A DNA stretch of 64,000 bases from Aminobacter niigataensis (GTDB lineage Bacteria > Pseudomonadota > Alphaproteobacteria > Rhizobiales > Rhizobiaceae). The stretch is from assembly GCF_014200015.1 (NCBI RefSeq), contig NZ_JACHOT010000009.1:62001-126000 (forward strand), in the 5' to 3' direction. The translations under genes and the position numbers were made by a program. This document shows, in pieces, positions 6,236-14,004 of the stretch; position 1 is the stretch's first letter; every line of letters starts with the position of its first letter. The notes under the pieces are model-generated. The model worked only from the letters and a program-made list of their open reading frames with translations, was not told the origin of the DNA and did not search any database.

Positions 6236-7033
6236 ATGGCCCACGTCAAGAAGCACCCATGGGCCGGAATGAAGGGGCCGGCCGCCGACTTCCTGAAGCT
6301 GATAGATGATCTCGCCCGCAGCAGATCCCATCGTGACGTCTTCCACGATTTCCTTGAGGCTGCGTTCTGCGCCTTCATCTCACCGCTGACACCTCCCGGC
6401 AAGAAGCGCGACGACATCGAGGCCCGGTACCTCAAGGTCATCAACTCCGACAAGAAGTATCCGACCCAGTTTCCCGAGCTGCTCGCGATCACCGCCGCCG
6501 GCATCGATGACGAATACGACTTCCTCGGCCCCATAGCCGGCCAGGTCGCATCCCTGAACGCAGCACAAGGCCAGTTCTTCACACCCTGGGCAGTGTGTCG
6601 GGTCACGGCCGAAATGATCCTTGACGAAGACAGCGTCAAGCGAGCCATCGAGAAGAATGGCTTCATCACAGTCGAGGAGCCTGCGGTGGGTTCCGGCGCC
6701 CTTGCGCTAGCCGCAGCGGAGCGCATCCGCGAACTCGGCTTCGACCCCGAAACACAGGCATGGATCACGGCACGGGACGTCTCGATGCCCTGTATCAAGA
6801 TGGCCTACCTGCAGCTCAGCTTGCGCGGAGTCTGCGCCGATGTTTGCCATGCCAATACGCTCACCTTGGAACAATGGGGACGATACCCGACCCCCTCCAA
6901 ATTGGTATTTCGTCAACACCACGGCGACCGGCTCATCGCTTATCTAAACGATCCCGCGAACTACCTGCAACCCGCGGTACCGGCACCAACACCACCCGCA
7001 CCACAACTCGACCTCTTCGGGGATGCCGCATGA
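6236..7033 (+). CDS. N6-DNA-methylase-like protein with C-terminal clamp-binding motif
   Basis: 265 aa. GQFFTPWAVCRVTAEMIL (residues ~119-136) is the target-recognition/entry motif of HsdM-type adenine methylases. VEEPAVGSGALALAAAERI (~148-166) is the SAM-binding motif I. SMPCIKMAYLQLSLRG followed by HANTLTLE are typical later motifs. The catalytic (N/D)PP(Y/F) motif IV is not visible, so activity is uncertain. The C-terminus ends QLDLFGDAA. QLDLF (257-261) fits the beta-sliding-clamp binding consensus, suggesting recruitment to replication forks. It overlaps the next gene by 4 bases. Confidence 0.75.
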   Translation: MAHVKKHPWAGMKGPAADFLKLIDDLARSRSHRDVFHDFLEAAFCAFISPLTPPGKKRDDIEARYLKVINSDKKYPTQFPELLAITAAGIDDEYDFLGPIAGQVASLNAAQGQFFTPWAVCRVTAEMILDEDSVKRAIEKNGFITVEEPAVGSGALALAAAERIRELGFDPETQAWITARDVSMPCIKMAYLQLSLRGVCADVCHANTLTLEQWGRYPTPSKLVFRQHHGDRLIAYLNDPANYLQPAVPAPTPPAPQLDLFGDAA

Positions 7034-7212
7034 GCGAGCTCTCCGTCACCGATCTCTGTGTCGCCATGCTGCGGGTCGCTGCCCGCCGGCTGCGGGCCGG
7101 CGTCGCACCAGCAGACGTTCCGCACTCCATCGACCAGGTCGCCAGAGCCTCGATCGAGAGCGGCCGAGACAACCGGAACCTCACCACCACTCGGGATCAG
7201 AAAGGGACCTGA
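7030..7212 (+). CDS. 60-aa hypothetical protein
   Basis: ATG 7030 overlaps the methylase stop (ATGA). The product starts MSELSVTDLCVAMLRVAARRLRAG, with one amphipathic helix and a polar, charged tail. It is followed after one base by the ATG of the HerA-like gene. I can offer no function. Coupling on both sides supports expression. Confidence 0.55.
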   Translation: MSELSVTDLCVAMLRVAARRLRAGVAPADVPHSIDQVARASIESGRDNRNLTTTRDQKGT

Positions 7213-7213
7213 G

Positions 7214-9172
7214 ATGATGAATGCCGAAGTCCGTGAATCCACAGAACGACCGATCAGCCGTGCATTTGGCGTCGTGTTCCCCAAGCCCGATCAGATCGCG
7301 AAGCTCTCGCCAGCGGATCAGCTCGTCGCCCAGCTTCTTGCCGAGGAATCCGGGGTCCCATCGCCGGTCAAGATCATTCGTGACGAACCCAGGCAAGGCG
7401 CTGCCGACGTCGTAACCATCGACACCTCGGCACCAGCTCGTCCTCTTGGTGCCGGCGATATCCGCATCGGCGATACCTCGAAGGGTGAACCCGTTGGCAT
7501 CGACCTCGCCAAGCTGATCGACGGCCGACTGTTGATCCAAGGCAACAGCGGCGCCGGCAAATCCATGCTGCTGCGCCGCCTCTTCGAGCAATCGTTCGGC
7601 CGCGTCCAGCAGCTTCTCCTGGATCCCGATGGCGAGTTCTCGACGCTGAAGGAACACTTCGACGTCGCGGTCCTTTCGGCCGCTGATGTCCGCCGGATCG
7701 GCGGCCATGCCTTCGCCGAGCATCTTCGCCAGCACCGCTACAGCGCCGTCCTCGATCTGTCCGATGCGACCCCAGAGGATCGCCTCGAGCTCGTCGCCGA
7801 CATCGCCGAAGGATTGCTCGCGGTAGCGGAGCAGCATTGGCACCCGCTTCTCGTCCTCATCGATGAAGCCCAGACCGTGGCGCCGCACTACGACACCGGC
7901 GACGTCACCGCCGATACTCGCAAGCGCTCCACCGCAATGCTTTCAGACCTCATGGGCCGAGGCCGCAAACGTGGCATCGCCGGCATCATCGCGACGCAGC
8001 GCATCGCCGAAACAGCCAAGGCCGTGGTATCCAAGGCCACCAACGTCGTCGTCGGCCGCACGATCTTCGACCGCGATCTCGAGCGGGCGGGCTCGCTGCT
8101 GGGGTTTACGCTCGGGCATAGCCGGGCGCTCCGTACGCTTTCCGACGGCGAGTTCCTGGCAATTGGTCCCGCTATAGCTGGACCGCGTCGCATCAGGTTC
8201 AAGGCAGGTTCGGTCCAGTCCAGGCACAAGGGTGCGGCGCCCGAGGTCCTCGCGCCGCCGACGATCTCGGCGGCTGATGCTGCTGCCCTTCTGTTGCAGG
8301 TGCCCGATGCCGCCCCGTCCGTTCAGGCCGAGAATCGAGCGCCTGGCACGCGTGGTCGAGGATGGGACCAGCGCGAAGACCACATCATCAAGCAGGGATA
8401 CACGGAGAAACTGCCGGTTCGCGACATTGTGAACAGGCTTGAAGCTGCCGGCTTCAAGCGTCGTTCGAACAGTGGGGTTTCGACCCGTGCCCGCGACCTT
8501 GGGTTCGTGAGCGTGCGGGCCTCGGTGATGTGGTCGGATGACGAGGATCAGATCATCGCTGACGGCTATGCCCGCGAGGTCAAGATCATGGACATCGTCC
8601 AGCTGCTGTCGGACGCCGGTTATGATCGAGGCCGCGTCGCCGTTCAGATGCGCGCCATTGCCCTTGGCATCACCCGCGACCGCGTCAACTATTGGACCGA
8701 GCCCGAAAAGGACATCGCCCGCGCCGGTCTCGAAGGGGGCAAACCCTACCGCGAGATCATCGCGGATCTGGCCGCAGCGGGCTTCCACCGCGGTCTCACC
8801 GGGATCCTAAAGTTCGCCCAGAAGAACAATTTCAATCGGGCGGCTGATCCTTGGACGCATGAGATGATCGAGCGTCTTCGTGTCCTCTACGAGAAGAAGA
8901 CGCCGGTCAAACAGATCGCCGAAGAGCTCGGAAAACCGATCGCGTCGGTTCGAACCCGGGCCAGCAACCTCGGCCTGAAGCAGCGCATCGCCTGGACCGA
9001 CCAGGAATACCAGATGCTCACTGAGGCAGCGGAGCGGGGCGACAAGCTCATCGACATCGCTGCCCGCATAGGGCGCCCGTACCCCAATGTCGCGGCCGTT
9101 GCCAAACGTCTCGGCCTCAACTTCCGGCAAGGCAGATCCACCCCAGGTACCCACGAAAGGACACCCACATGA
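7214..9172 (+). CDS. HerA/DUF87-type ATPase fused to five Myb/SANT-like HTH repeats
   Basis: 652 aa. Residues ~90-330 form a HerA/FtsK-like motor: Walker A GNSGAGKS (~110-117), Walker B LVLIDEAQ (~213-220), then DLMGRGRKRGIAGIIATQR, the sensor region typical of HerA. From residue ~384 come five repeats, each opening with Trp (WDQREDH, WSDDEDQ, WTEPEKD, WTHEMIE, WTDQEYQ). Each continues as a three-helix Myb/SANT or GcrA-type unit ending near a Leu-Gly or Asn-Phe turn. The repeats probably bind DNA in tandem. ATG 7214 (or 7217) follows AAGGGA. The stop overlaps the ParB-like start by 4 bases. Confidence 0.85.
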   Translation: MMNAEVRESTERPISRAFGVVFPKPDQIAKLSPADQLVAQLLAEESGVPSPVKIIRDEPRQGAADVVTIDTSAPARPLGAGDIRIGDTSKGEPVGIDLAKLIDGRLLIQGNSGAGKSMLLRRLFEQSFGRVQQLLLDPDGEFSTLKEHFDVAVLSAADVRRIGGHAFAEHLRQHRYSAVLDLSDATPEDRLELVADIAEGLLAVAEQHWHPLLVLIDEAQTVAPHYDTGDVTADTRKRSTAMLSDLMGRGRKRGIAGIIATQRIAETAKAVVSKATNVVVGRTIFDRDLERAGSLLGFTLGHSRALRTLSDGEFLAIGPAIAGPRRIRFKAGSVQSRHKGAAPEVLAPPTISAADAAALLLQVPDAAPSVQAENRAPGTRGRGWDQREDHIIKQGYTEKLPVRDIVNRLEAAGFKRRSNSGVSTRARDLGFVSVRASVMWSDDEDQIIADGYAREVKIMDIVQLLSDAGYDRGRVAVQMRAIALGITRDRVNYWTEPEKDIARAGLEGGKPYREIIADLAAAGFHRGLTGILKFAQKNNFNRAADPWTHEMIERLRVLYEKKTPVKQIAEELGKPIASVRTRASNLGLKQRIAWTDQEYQMLTEAAERGDKLIDIAARIGRPYPNVAAVAKRLGLNFRQGRSTPGTHERTPT

Positions 9173-10992
9173 CCTCTCGCATGATTCCGCTCAACGAACT
9201 CCGGTTCGGGCACGAAGCCACGCCACCGATCAATGCCAGGCGTGTCGGCCGGGAAGACGAGATCGCCGAACTTGCGGCTTCAATTCACGCCCACGGGCTG
9301 ATCACGCCGCCCAAGGTGAAGGAGATCGCGAGAACGTTCTATGTCGGCATCGGCAATCGCCGTCTCGCCGCAATGAGGCTGCTCGTCGAACAGGGGCAAC
9401 TTGCCCCGGACTGGCTGGTCACATGCGACGAGTTCGATGGCGACATCGCCGATCCCCGCGAAATCGCTTTGGCGGAGCAGATCATGCGGGCGCCACTGCA
9501 TGAGGCCGACCAGCTCGAGGAGTTCACAATCCTCGTCGACGCCGGGCTTTCCGAGGCCTCCATCGCGAGCCGCTTCGGTATCGAACCTCAGCGGGTCAAG
9601 AAGATCCTGGCGCTTGGTCGCCTCTCCCCTGTCATCCTCGATGCCTGGCGTCAGGGTGCCTTTGATCGTGAACCCGCTGGCTGCGTTCGTGCTTTCACGC
9701 TCGCGCCGTCGATCGAGGCCCAGGAGGCCGTGTTCGCGAAGCTGCACAAGAACAACAATCTGCATGCCCACGCGATCCGGCAAGCCTTCGGGGCCAACAA
9801 TCATGAAGCCGCGAAGGCAATCAAGATCGCGGGTGTCGAGGCCTACACGGACGCCGGCGGCCGGATGACGACGGACCTCTTCGGGGACAACCATGTCATC
9901 GAAGATCCCGAGATAGCGGTTCAGGTCGCCGAGGCCAAGATCGAGGCCACCCTCACAGGTCTCCGTGCCGAGGGCTGGTCGTGGGTTTCGACGGCCGATG
10001 ACCTCCCCTATTCCTGGACCTATTCCTGGGGCACCGAGAAACCGGCCGAGGGCAAGGCCACAGCCGGCGAAAAGAAAGCGATCAAGAAGCTCGAAAAGGC
10101 TGCGGCCAAGGGCACCGATGGTGCCGCCGACGATCTGGCGGCACTGCAGAAAGCGATTGCGGAGCGGCAGTGGACCCCGGAGCAGCTCGCGCGCGCCGGC
10201 GCCGTCCTCACCATCAGCCACTACGGCGATCTCAACATCAAGCGTGGTGTCGTCAAACCCCATGCCGCGAAGAAGGCGGCAAGCGCGGACGCCGATGGCA
10301 CCAAAGAGAAGGCGGCCCCAACGATCTCGAATGCCTTGGCGATGCGGCTGTCGGCGCAGGCCGGCCTCGCCACCCGCAAGGCATTGCAGGCCGAACCGCG
10401 TCTCGGGCTCATCGCCCTGCTCGCCGGCTTCCTGACGAAGCGTGACATGTACAGCGGGGCGAGACTTTGCCCGATTCATGTCAGCCACGAAGGCATGGGC
10501 TACCAGCAGCTCCGTGGTACCGAGCTCTTCCAGGATGCCCTCGAACGTCTGCAGGCAATGACGGATTCCGAGCTGTTCGTTGTTGCCGCCGGCATCGCTG
10601 GCAACGCCGTCGACCTCCATGTCTCGTCATCCGAGTATAAGGCTTTCGACGGTGCGCCGGCCGCGCTCGCCGCTGCCATTGACGCCGACAACATGACGGC
10701 GGCTCTCCATGAGACCTTTGATGCCGCTGATTACTTCGGCGGGGTCTCGAAGTCATTCGTTATCGATGCGATCCGCGAAGCCATCAACGACGATGAGGCG
10801 AGGCGAGCCGACAAGCTGAAGAAGAAGGAGCTCGTTGACTTCGCCGTTGAGAACGTGGCCGGCACCGGCTGGTTGCCACCCGAGCTTCGTGCCCCAACCT
10901 ATTCCGGCCCAGGCGAGCGGCCGGCCATCGCTGCCCCAGCCCTCGAAGAAGATCCCGATTTTGCGGAGATCGACGAGGAAGAGGCTGCTTGA
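9169..10992 (+). CDS. Large ParB/RepB/Spo0J-family protein
   Basis: 607 aa. The N-terminal ~60 residues are a ParB/sulfiredoxin domain (MIPLNELRFG, EIAELAASIHAHGLI, YVGIGNRRLAAMRLL, the last replacing GERRxRA). Residues ~105-160 carry the ParB HTH (LSEASIASRFGIEPQRVKKILALGRL). The long C-terminal half is specific to phage and plasmid members and ends in an acidic tail. No ParA is encoded nearby, so partition is not obvious. A CTP-dependent clamp that loads on phage DNA or regulates transcription is another option. It is coupled to the HerA-like ATPase. Confidence 0.82.
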   Translation: MTSRMIPLNELRFGHEATPPINARRVGREDEIAELAASIHAHGLITPPKVKEIARTFYVGIGNRRLAAMRLLVEQGQLAPDWLVTCDEFDGDIADPREIALAEQIMRAPLHEADQLEEFTILVDAGLSEASIASRFGIEPQRVKKILALGRLSPVILDAWRQGAFDREPAGCVRAFTLAPSIEAQEAVFAKLHKNNNLHAHAIRQAFGANNHEAAKAIKIAGVEAYTDAGGRMTTDLFGDNHVIEDPEIAVQVAEAKIEATLTGLRAEGWSWVSTADDLPYSWTYSWGTEKPAEGKATAGEKKAIKKLEKAAAKGTDGAADDLAALQKAIAERQWTPEQLARAGAVLTISHYGDLNIKRGVVKPHAAKKAASADADGTKEKAAPTISNALAMRLSAQAGLATRKALQAEPRLGLIALLAGFLTKRDMYSGARLCPIHVSHEGMGYQQLRGTELFQDALERLQAMTDSELFVVAAGIAGNAVDLHVSSSEYKAFDGAPAALAAAIDADNMTAALHETFDAADYFGGVSKSFVIDAIREAINDDEARRADKLKKKELVDFAVENVAGTGWLPPELRAPTYSGPGERPAIAAPALEEDPDFAEIDEEEAA

Positions 10993-11004
10993 TCCATCAT
11001 GACG

Positions 11005-11754
11005 TCAAGCATGATCAATACCGGTAGTGGTGATGACGTGGGCAATATAACCGCGGTCGGCCTCCTGGACGTCGTACGCCTCAATGATGGAAGCGAAATC
11101 CGAATTTGTGATGAAAGGTCCCAGGACACCTTGCTTCAATTGTATCTGGGCTGCGGCGACAGAGAACATGTGCGCAAGGACTTGGGCTCGGTATGCAAGA
11201 GGCTTTCGACTCTCCATGAGCGTCATATACCTTCCTGCCGCCTCAGGAGATCTAGTCTTCAGCTCAGATTCGAACTTACCAACCTCGCTGCAATGCTGAT
11301 GCAGTGCAATTGCGAGGGAGGGAGAAATCTTGGCAGCCTCCACGACCATCGTGCGAGCCGTCGCCGACATTGGCGGATCGAGTTCGCTCGCCAGAGTAAC
11401 GTATTTGATACGCATGGCGGTATCCAGCAGATCGGCAGTCAAAGTGGCGGCCACGGCTTCATCTTGCCGCCTGTAGTCATCCTGTCGATGTTTCTCGGAT
11501 TGATCCATCTGGAAACGAACGTAAGCGATGGTAGCAAACGCCGCCCCCAGCGCCAGAAGACCGGAAACATACGTCTGCCAGATGTTGAGGATTTCGAGCG
11601 AGACGCACGTGAAGTCAGACTTACTCCACCAGTGAGCGCAAGCATATGTAAGGGGGAGCACAGACGAAAGTGCAGCCAACCCTGCTACAACGGCCGCTCC
11701 GAGCAGCCATCCCCCAAGTTTCATAAGAACCGCCCGCACCATAATTGTCGGCAC
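11005..11754 (-). CDS. Two-span membrane protein, reverse-strand passenger gene
   Basis: 249 aa read against the surrounding early genes. Hydrophobic segments lie at ~14-33 (GGWLLGAAVVAGLAALSSVL) and ~60-80 (YVSGLLALGAAFATIAYVRF). They are followed by a charged coiled coil (QMDQSEKHRQDDYRRQDEAV) and a helical soluble domain. The loop between the spans holds two Cys. Starts at residue 5 or 11 are equally plausible. Position and orientation are typical of genes expressed from the prophage, such as superinfection exclusion or other host-protective membrane proteins. That role is inference, as I do not recognise the family. Confidence 0.65.
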   Translation of the reverse strand: MPTIMVRAVLMKLGGWLLGAAVVAGLAALSSVLPLTYACAHWWSKSDFTCVSLEILNIWQTYVSGLLALGAAFATIAYVRFQMDQSEKHRQDDYRRQDEAVAATLTADLLDTAMRIKYVTLASELDPPMSATARTMVVEAAKISPSLAIALHQHCSEVGKFESELKTRSPEAAGRYMTLMESRKPLAYRAQVLAHMFSVAAAQIQLKQGVLGPFITNSDFASIIEAYDVQEADRGYIAHVITTTGIDHA

Positions 11755-11798
11755 TCATTCTTATCTCATAGCGCCACCCCGGCAAGCGGGTGGTTGCA

Positions 11799-12083
11799 AT
11801 GAACGAGGTCAACGCACGCGCTGTTGCTGTCATGGGCGGCTTCGAAGGTCAGTTCCGCAAAGTCCACAAGGCAGCCTGGGAATCGGTCTGCATCAAAGGC
11901 ATCGCCCAGATCTACCCAACCGCCTTCGAGGCCGAAGCCATGGCCTGGCGGGCGCTCCGATCACATCTGCAGGGCGACATCGTCGGCAGTGGTGACAAGG
12001 CATCCCCGATGCGCTCGAAGGCAGAAGAACAGTTCGGCGCGATCTTCAGGCGCGGCCGCAAGATCGAGGTCGAGCGTCGGTGA
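11799..12083 (+). CDS. Hypothetical small early protein
   Basis: 94 aa from ATG 11799 (GTG 11790 is an alternative, and neither has a clear ribosome site). The sequence MNEVNARAVAVMGGFEGQFRKV ... FEAEAMAWRALRSHLQGDIVGSG ends in a basic tail (RGRKIEVERR) and looks helical. Its TGA overlaps the GTG start of the nuclease-like gene, so it heads the replication block. No family was recognised. Confidence 0.55.
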   Translation: MNEVNARAVAVMGGFEGQFRKVHKAAWESVCIKGIAQIYPTAFEAEAMAWRALRSHLQGDIVGSGDKASPMRSKAEEQFGAIFRRGRKIEVERR

Positions 12084-12880
12084 GCGAGAAAGCACGTTTC
12101 AGTTCAGAGGCCGAACTCTGCGCCACTTTCATCTCGCAGCTGCCCGAGGGATGGACCGCATACCCGGAGACCGCCGGTTTCGACATCCTGCTTGCGCGCG
12201 ATGTGGATGGCGTGCAGATCGGCATCGAGGCCAAGCTTGCCCTGAACGCCAAAGTCATCGAGCAAGTGATGCCACATGATAGTTGGTGGCACGCCGATGG
12301 CGAGCACCCCGAATATCGCGCCGTGCTGGTGCCATGGGGATGCTCCGGCGGCCTCGCCGCGGTCTGCAAATTCCTCGACATCACCATCATCGAAATGGCG
12401 TCGAAAGCCCTCTATCAGTCCTGGCACCCCATGGTACGCCGAAAGATGTCGCCCGATCTCCCTAAGGTCGGCGACCATTGGTACCAGGACAGGAAATGGC
12501 GGGACTGGTGCCCGGCGAAGCGCTGCGCGCTCCCCGATTATATCCCTGATGTGACCGCGGGCGCCTCGGCACCCGTCCAGCTCTCGGGTTGGAAGGTCAA
12601 GGCCATCAAGCTCATTATCCTCCTGGACCGACGTGGCTACGTCACCCGAGCCGACTTCAAGCATCTCGAGGTCGATCCCGGCCGCTGGATCTACAGCGGG
12701 CGCTGGCTTGCCCATGGGGCCGTCAAGGGCCAGTTCGTGAGATGCGAATACACCCCTGATTTCCGGGCCCAGCATCCCGTGAATTTCGATCAGATCGCGG
12801 CCGACTTCGAAAAATGGTCGCCGCAAGCCATCAGGGCCGACCACGTCCCCGCTCCGGAAAAGCAGGAGCGCATGCTCTGA
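12080..12880 (+). CDS. PD-(D/E)XK nuclease-like protein
   Basis: 266 aa, starting at GTG 12080 (GTGA overlap). Near the N-terminus the pattern E11, D35 in GFDILLAR and E50-A-K52 in GVQIGIEAKLAL gives an E...D...ExK arrangement in the alpha-beta-beta order of the PD-(D/E)XK fold, as in restriction-like and Holliday-junction enzymes. The rest (WYQDRKWRDWCPAKRCALPDY) is unfamiliar and holds a possible wing or HTH near residues 170-215. Coupling to primase suggests processing of replication intermediates. The nuclease call rests on motif spacing only. Confidence 0.6.
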   Translation: MSEKARFSSEAELCATFISQLPEGWTAYPETAGFDILLARDVDGVQIGIEAKLALNAKVIEQVMPHDSWWHADGEHPEYRAVLVPWGCSGGLAAVCKFLDITIIEMASKALYQSWHPMVRRKMSPDLPKVGDHWYQDRKWRDWCPAKRCALPDYIPDVTAGASAPVQLSGWKVKAIKLIILLDRRGYVTRADFKHLEVDPGRWIYSGRWLAHGAVKGQFVRCEYTPDFRAQHPVNFDQIAADFEKWSPQAIRADHVPAPEKQERML

Positions 12881-14004
12881 TGTCGCAGCGATATGACCCC
12901 GCCGAACTCGACGTTTTGAAGTCGCGGACCTCGCTGTCCAAGGTGTTCGAGACCTATGGCATCAGGTCCAAGGGCAGTGCGCGCGCCCGATGGGCGGTCT
13001 GCTGTTTCCATCATGAGAAGTCAGGCAGCCTGAAAATCGACGATCAACGTGGCCGATACAAATGCTTCGGCTGCGGGGTCAGCGGCGACCACTTCACCTT
13101 CCTGAATGAGTTCGTGGGAAAGAGCTTTCATGAGGCCGTCGAATATCTCGGTGGGAGTGTCGGGTTTGTCACCACGGAGGAACGCCGAGCCATCGAGCAG
13201 CGCAACGCCGAATGGGAGGCCCAGGAGCTCGCCGAGAAACAGCGAACGATGACGTCGGTGCAACGGATCTTCGACAACGGGAAAACGATCCATGGCACCC
13301 ATGCCGAGGCCTATCTGGCGGCACGTGGCCTCAGGGTCGTCAAACACTGGACGTTCGATATCAGGTTCGTCGCCGCGTTGACCTATCGGGGTTGGCCAAA
13401 CCCCGATGCCGACGACACCGTCGAACTCGGCACGTTCCCGACCATGATAGCCGCGATCCGCAACCCGGGTGGCGACATCATCGGGCTCCACCGCACCTAT
13501 CTCGATCCCGACCGGCCGGCGAAGCTCACACCTCCTGGCGATCAGCGGCGCAACAAGGCGAAGAAGGTGCTCGGGGAGCAGCGCGGCGGCATGATCCGCC
13601 TCTCCCCGCTGGGTCCACGTCTGGCGATGGGCGAAGGCATCGAGACCTCGCAGGCCTGGTTCTCCGGAGGCTTCGGCGGCATCGATGACGTCGCTGTTGC
13701 CGCTGCGGTCTCGCTGGGCAATCTTGCGGGCTCCGCCATGGGGTCCGCGGAGCATCCCAGCGATCACTCGAAGCGCGTCCCCAACGGGATCCCCGATATG
13801 GAGCGCCCCGGCGTCGTTCTCCCCGACGAGGTCCGCGAGCTCGTCCTCATCGGCGACGGCGACAGTGACCCCGCGATGACGAGGGCCCGCCTCATGGTGG
13901 CGGGCCGCCGATACCGAAACCTCGGCCGCAGGGTGTTCGTATCGATGGCGCCTCAGGGCAAAGACTTCGCTGACCTCAACCTCGAGCTTGGGGCCGGCCA
14001 ATGA
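12880..14004 (+). CDS. Phage DNA primase (CHC2 zinc finger plus Toprim)
   Basis: 374 aa. Residues ~39-70 (CCFHHEKSGSLKID, then YKCFGCGVSGD) form the CHC2 zinc-binding domain of DnaG primases. Residues ~245-365 resemble a Toprim domain (RLAMGEGIETSQAW, giving the acidic Glu; ELVLIGDGDSDPAM, giving the DxD; then KDFADLN). It makes RNA primers for phage replication. The short length and missing helicase-binding domain are usual in siphophage primases. The helicase is encoded directly downstream with a 4-base overlap. The ATG at 12880 shares a base with the upstream TGA. Confidence 0.88.
   Translation: MSQRYDPAELDVLKSRTSLSKVFETYGIRSKGSARARWAVCCFHHEKSGSLKIDDQRGRYKCFGCGVSGDHFTFLNEFVGKSFHEAVEYLGGSVGFVTTEERRAIEQRNAEWEAQELAEKQRTMTSVQRIFDNGKTIHGTHAEAYLAARGLRVVKHWTFDIRFVAALTYRGWPNPDADDTVELGTFPTMIAAIRNPGGDIIGLHRTYLDPDRPAKLTPPGDQRRNKAKKVLGEQRGGMIRLSPLGPRLAMGEGIETSQAWFSGGFGGIDDVAVAAAVSLGNLAGSAMGSAEHPSDHSKRVPNGIPDMERPGVVLPDEVRELVLIGDGDSDPAMTRARLMVAGRRYRNLGRRVFVSMAPQGKDFADLNLELGAGQ

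Noticed and set aside
9280-10620. 446-aa reading frame opposite the ParB-like gene
   Set aside because: Antisense shadow; no start signal, no recognisable motif.
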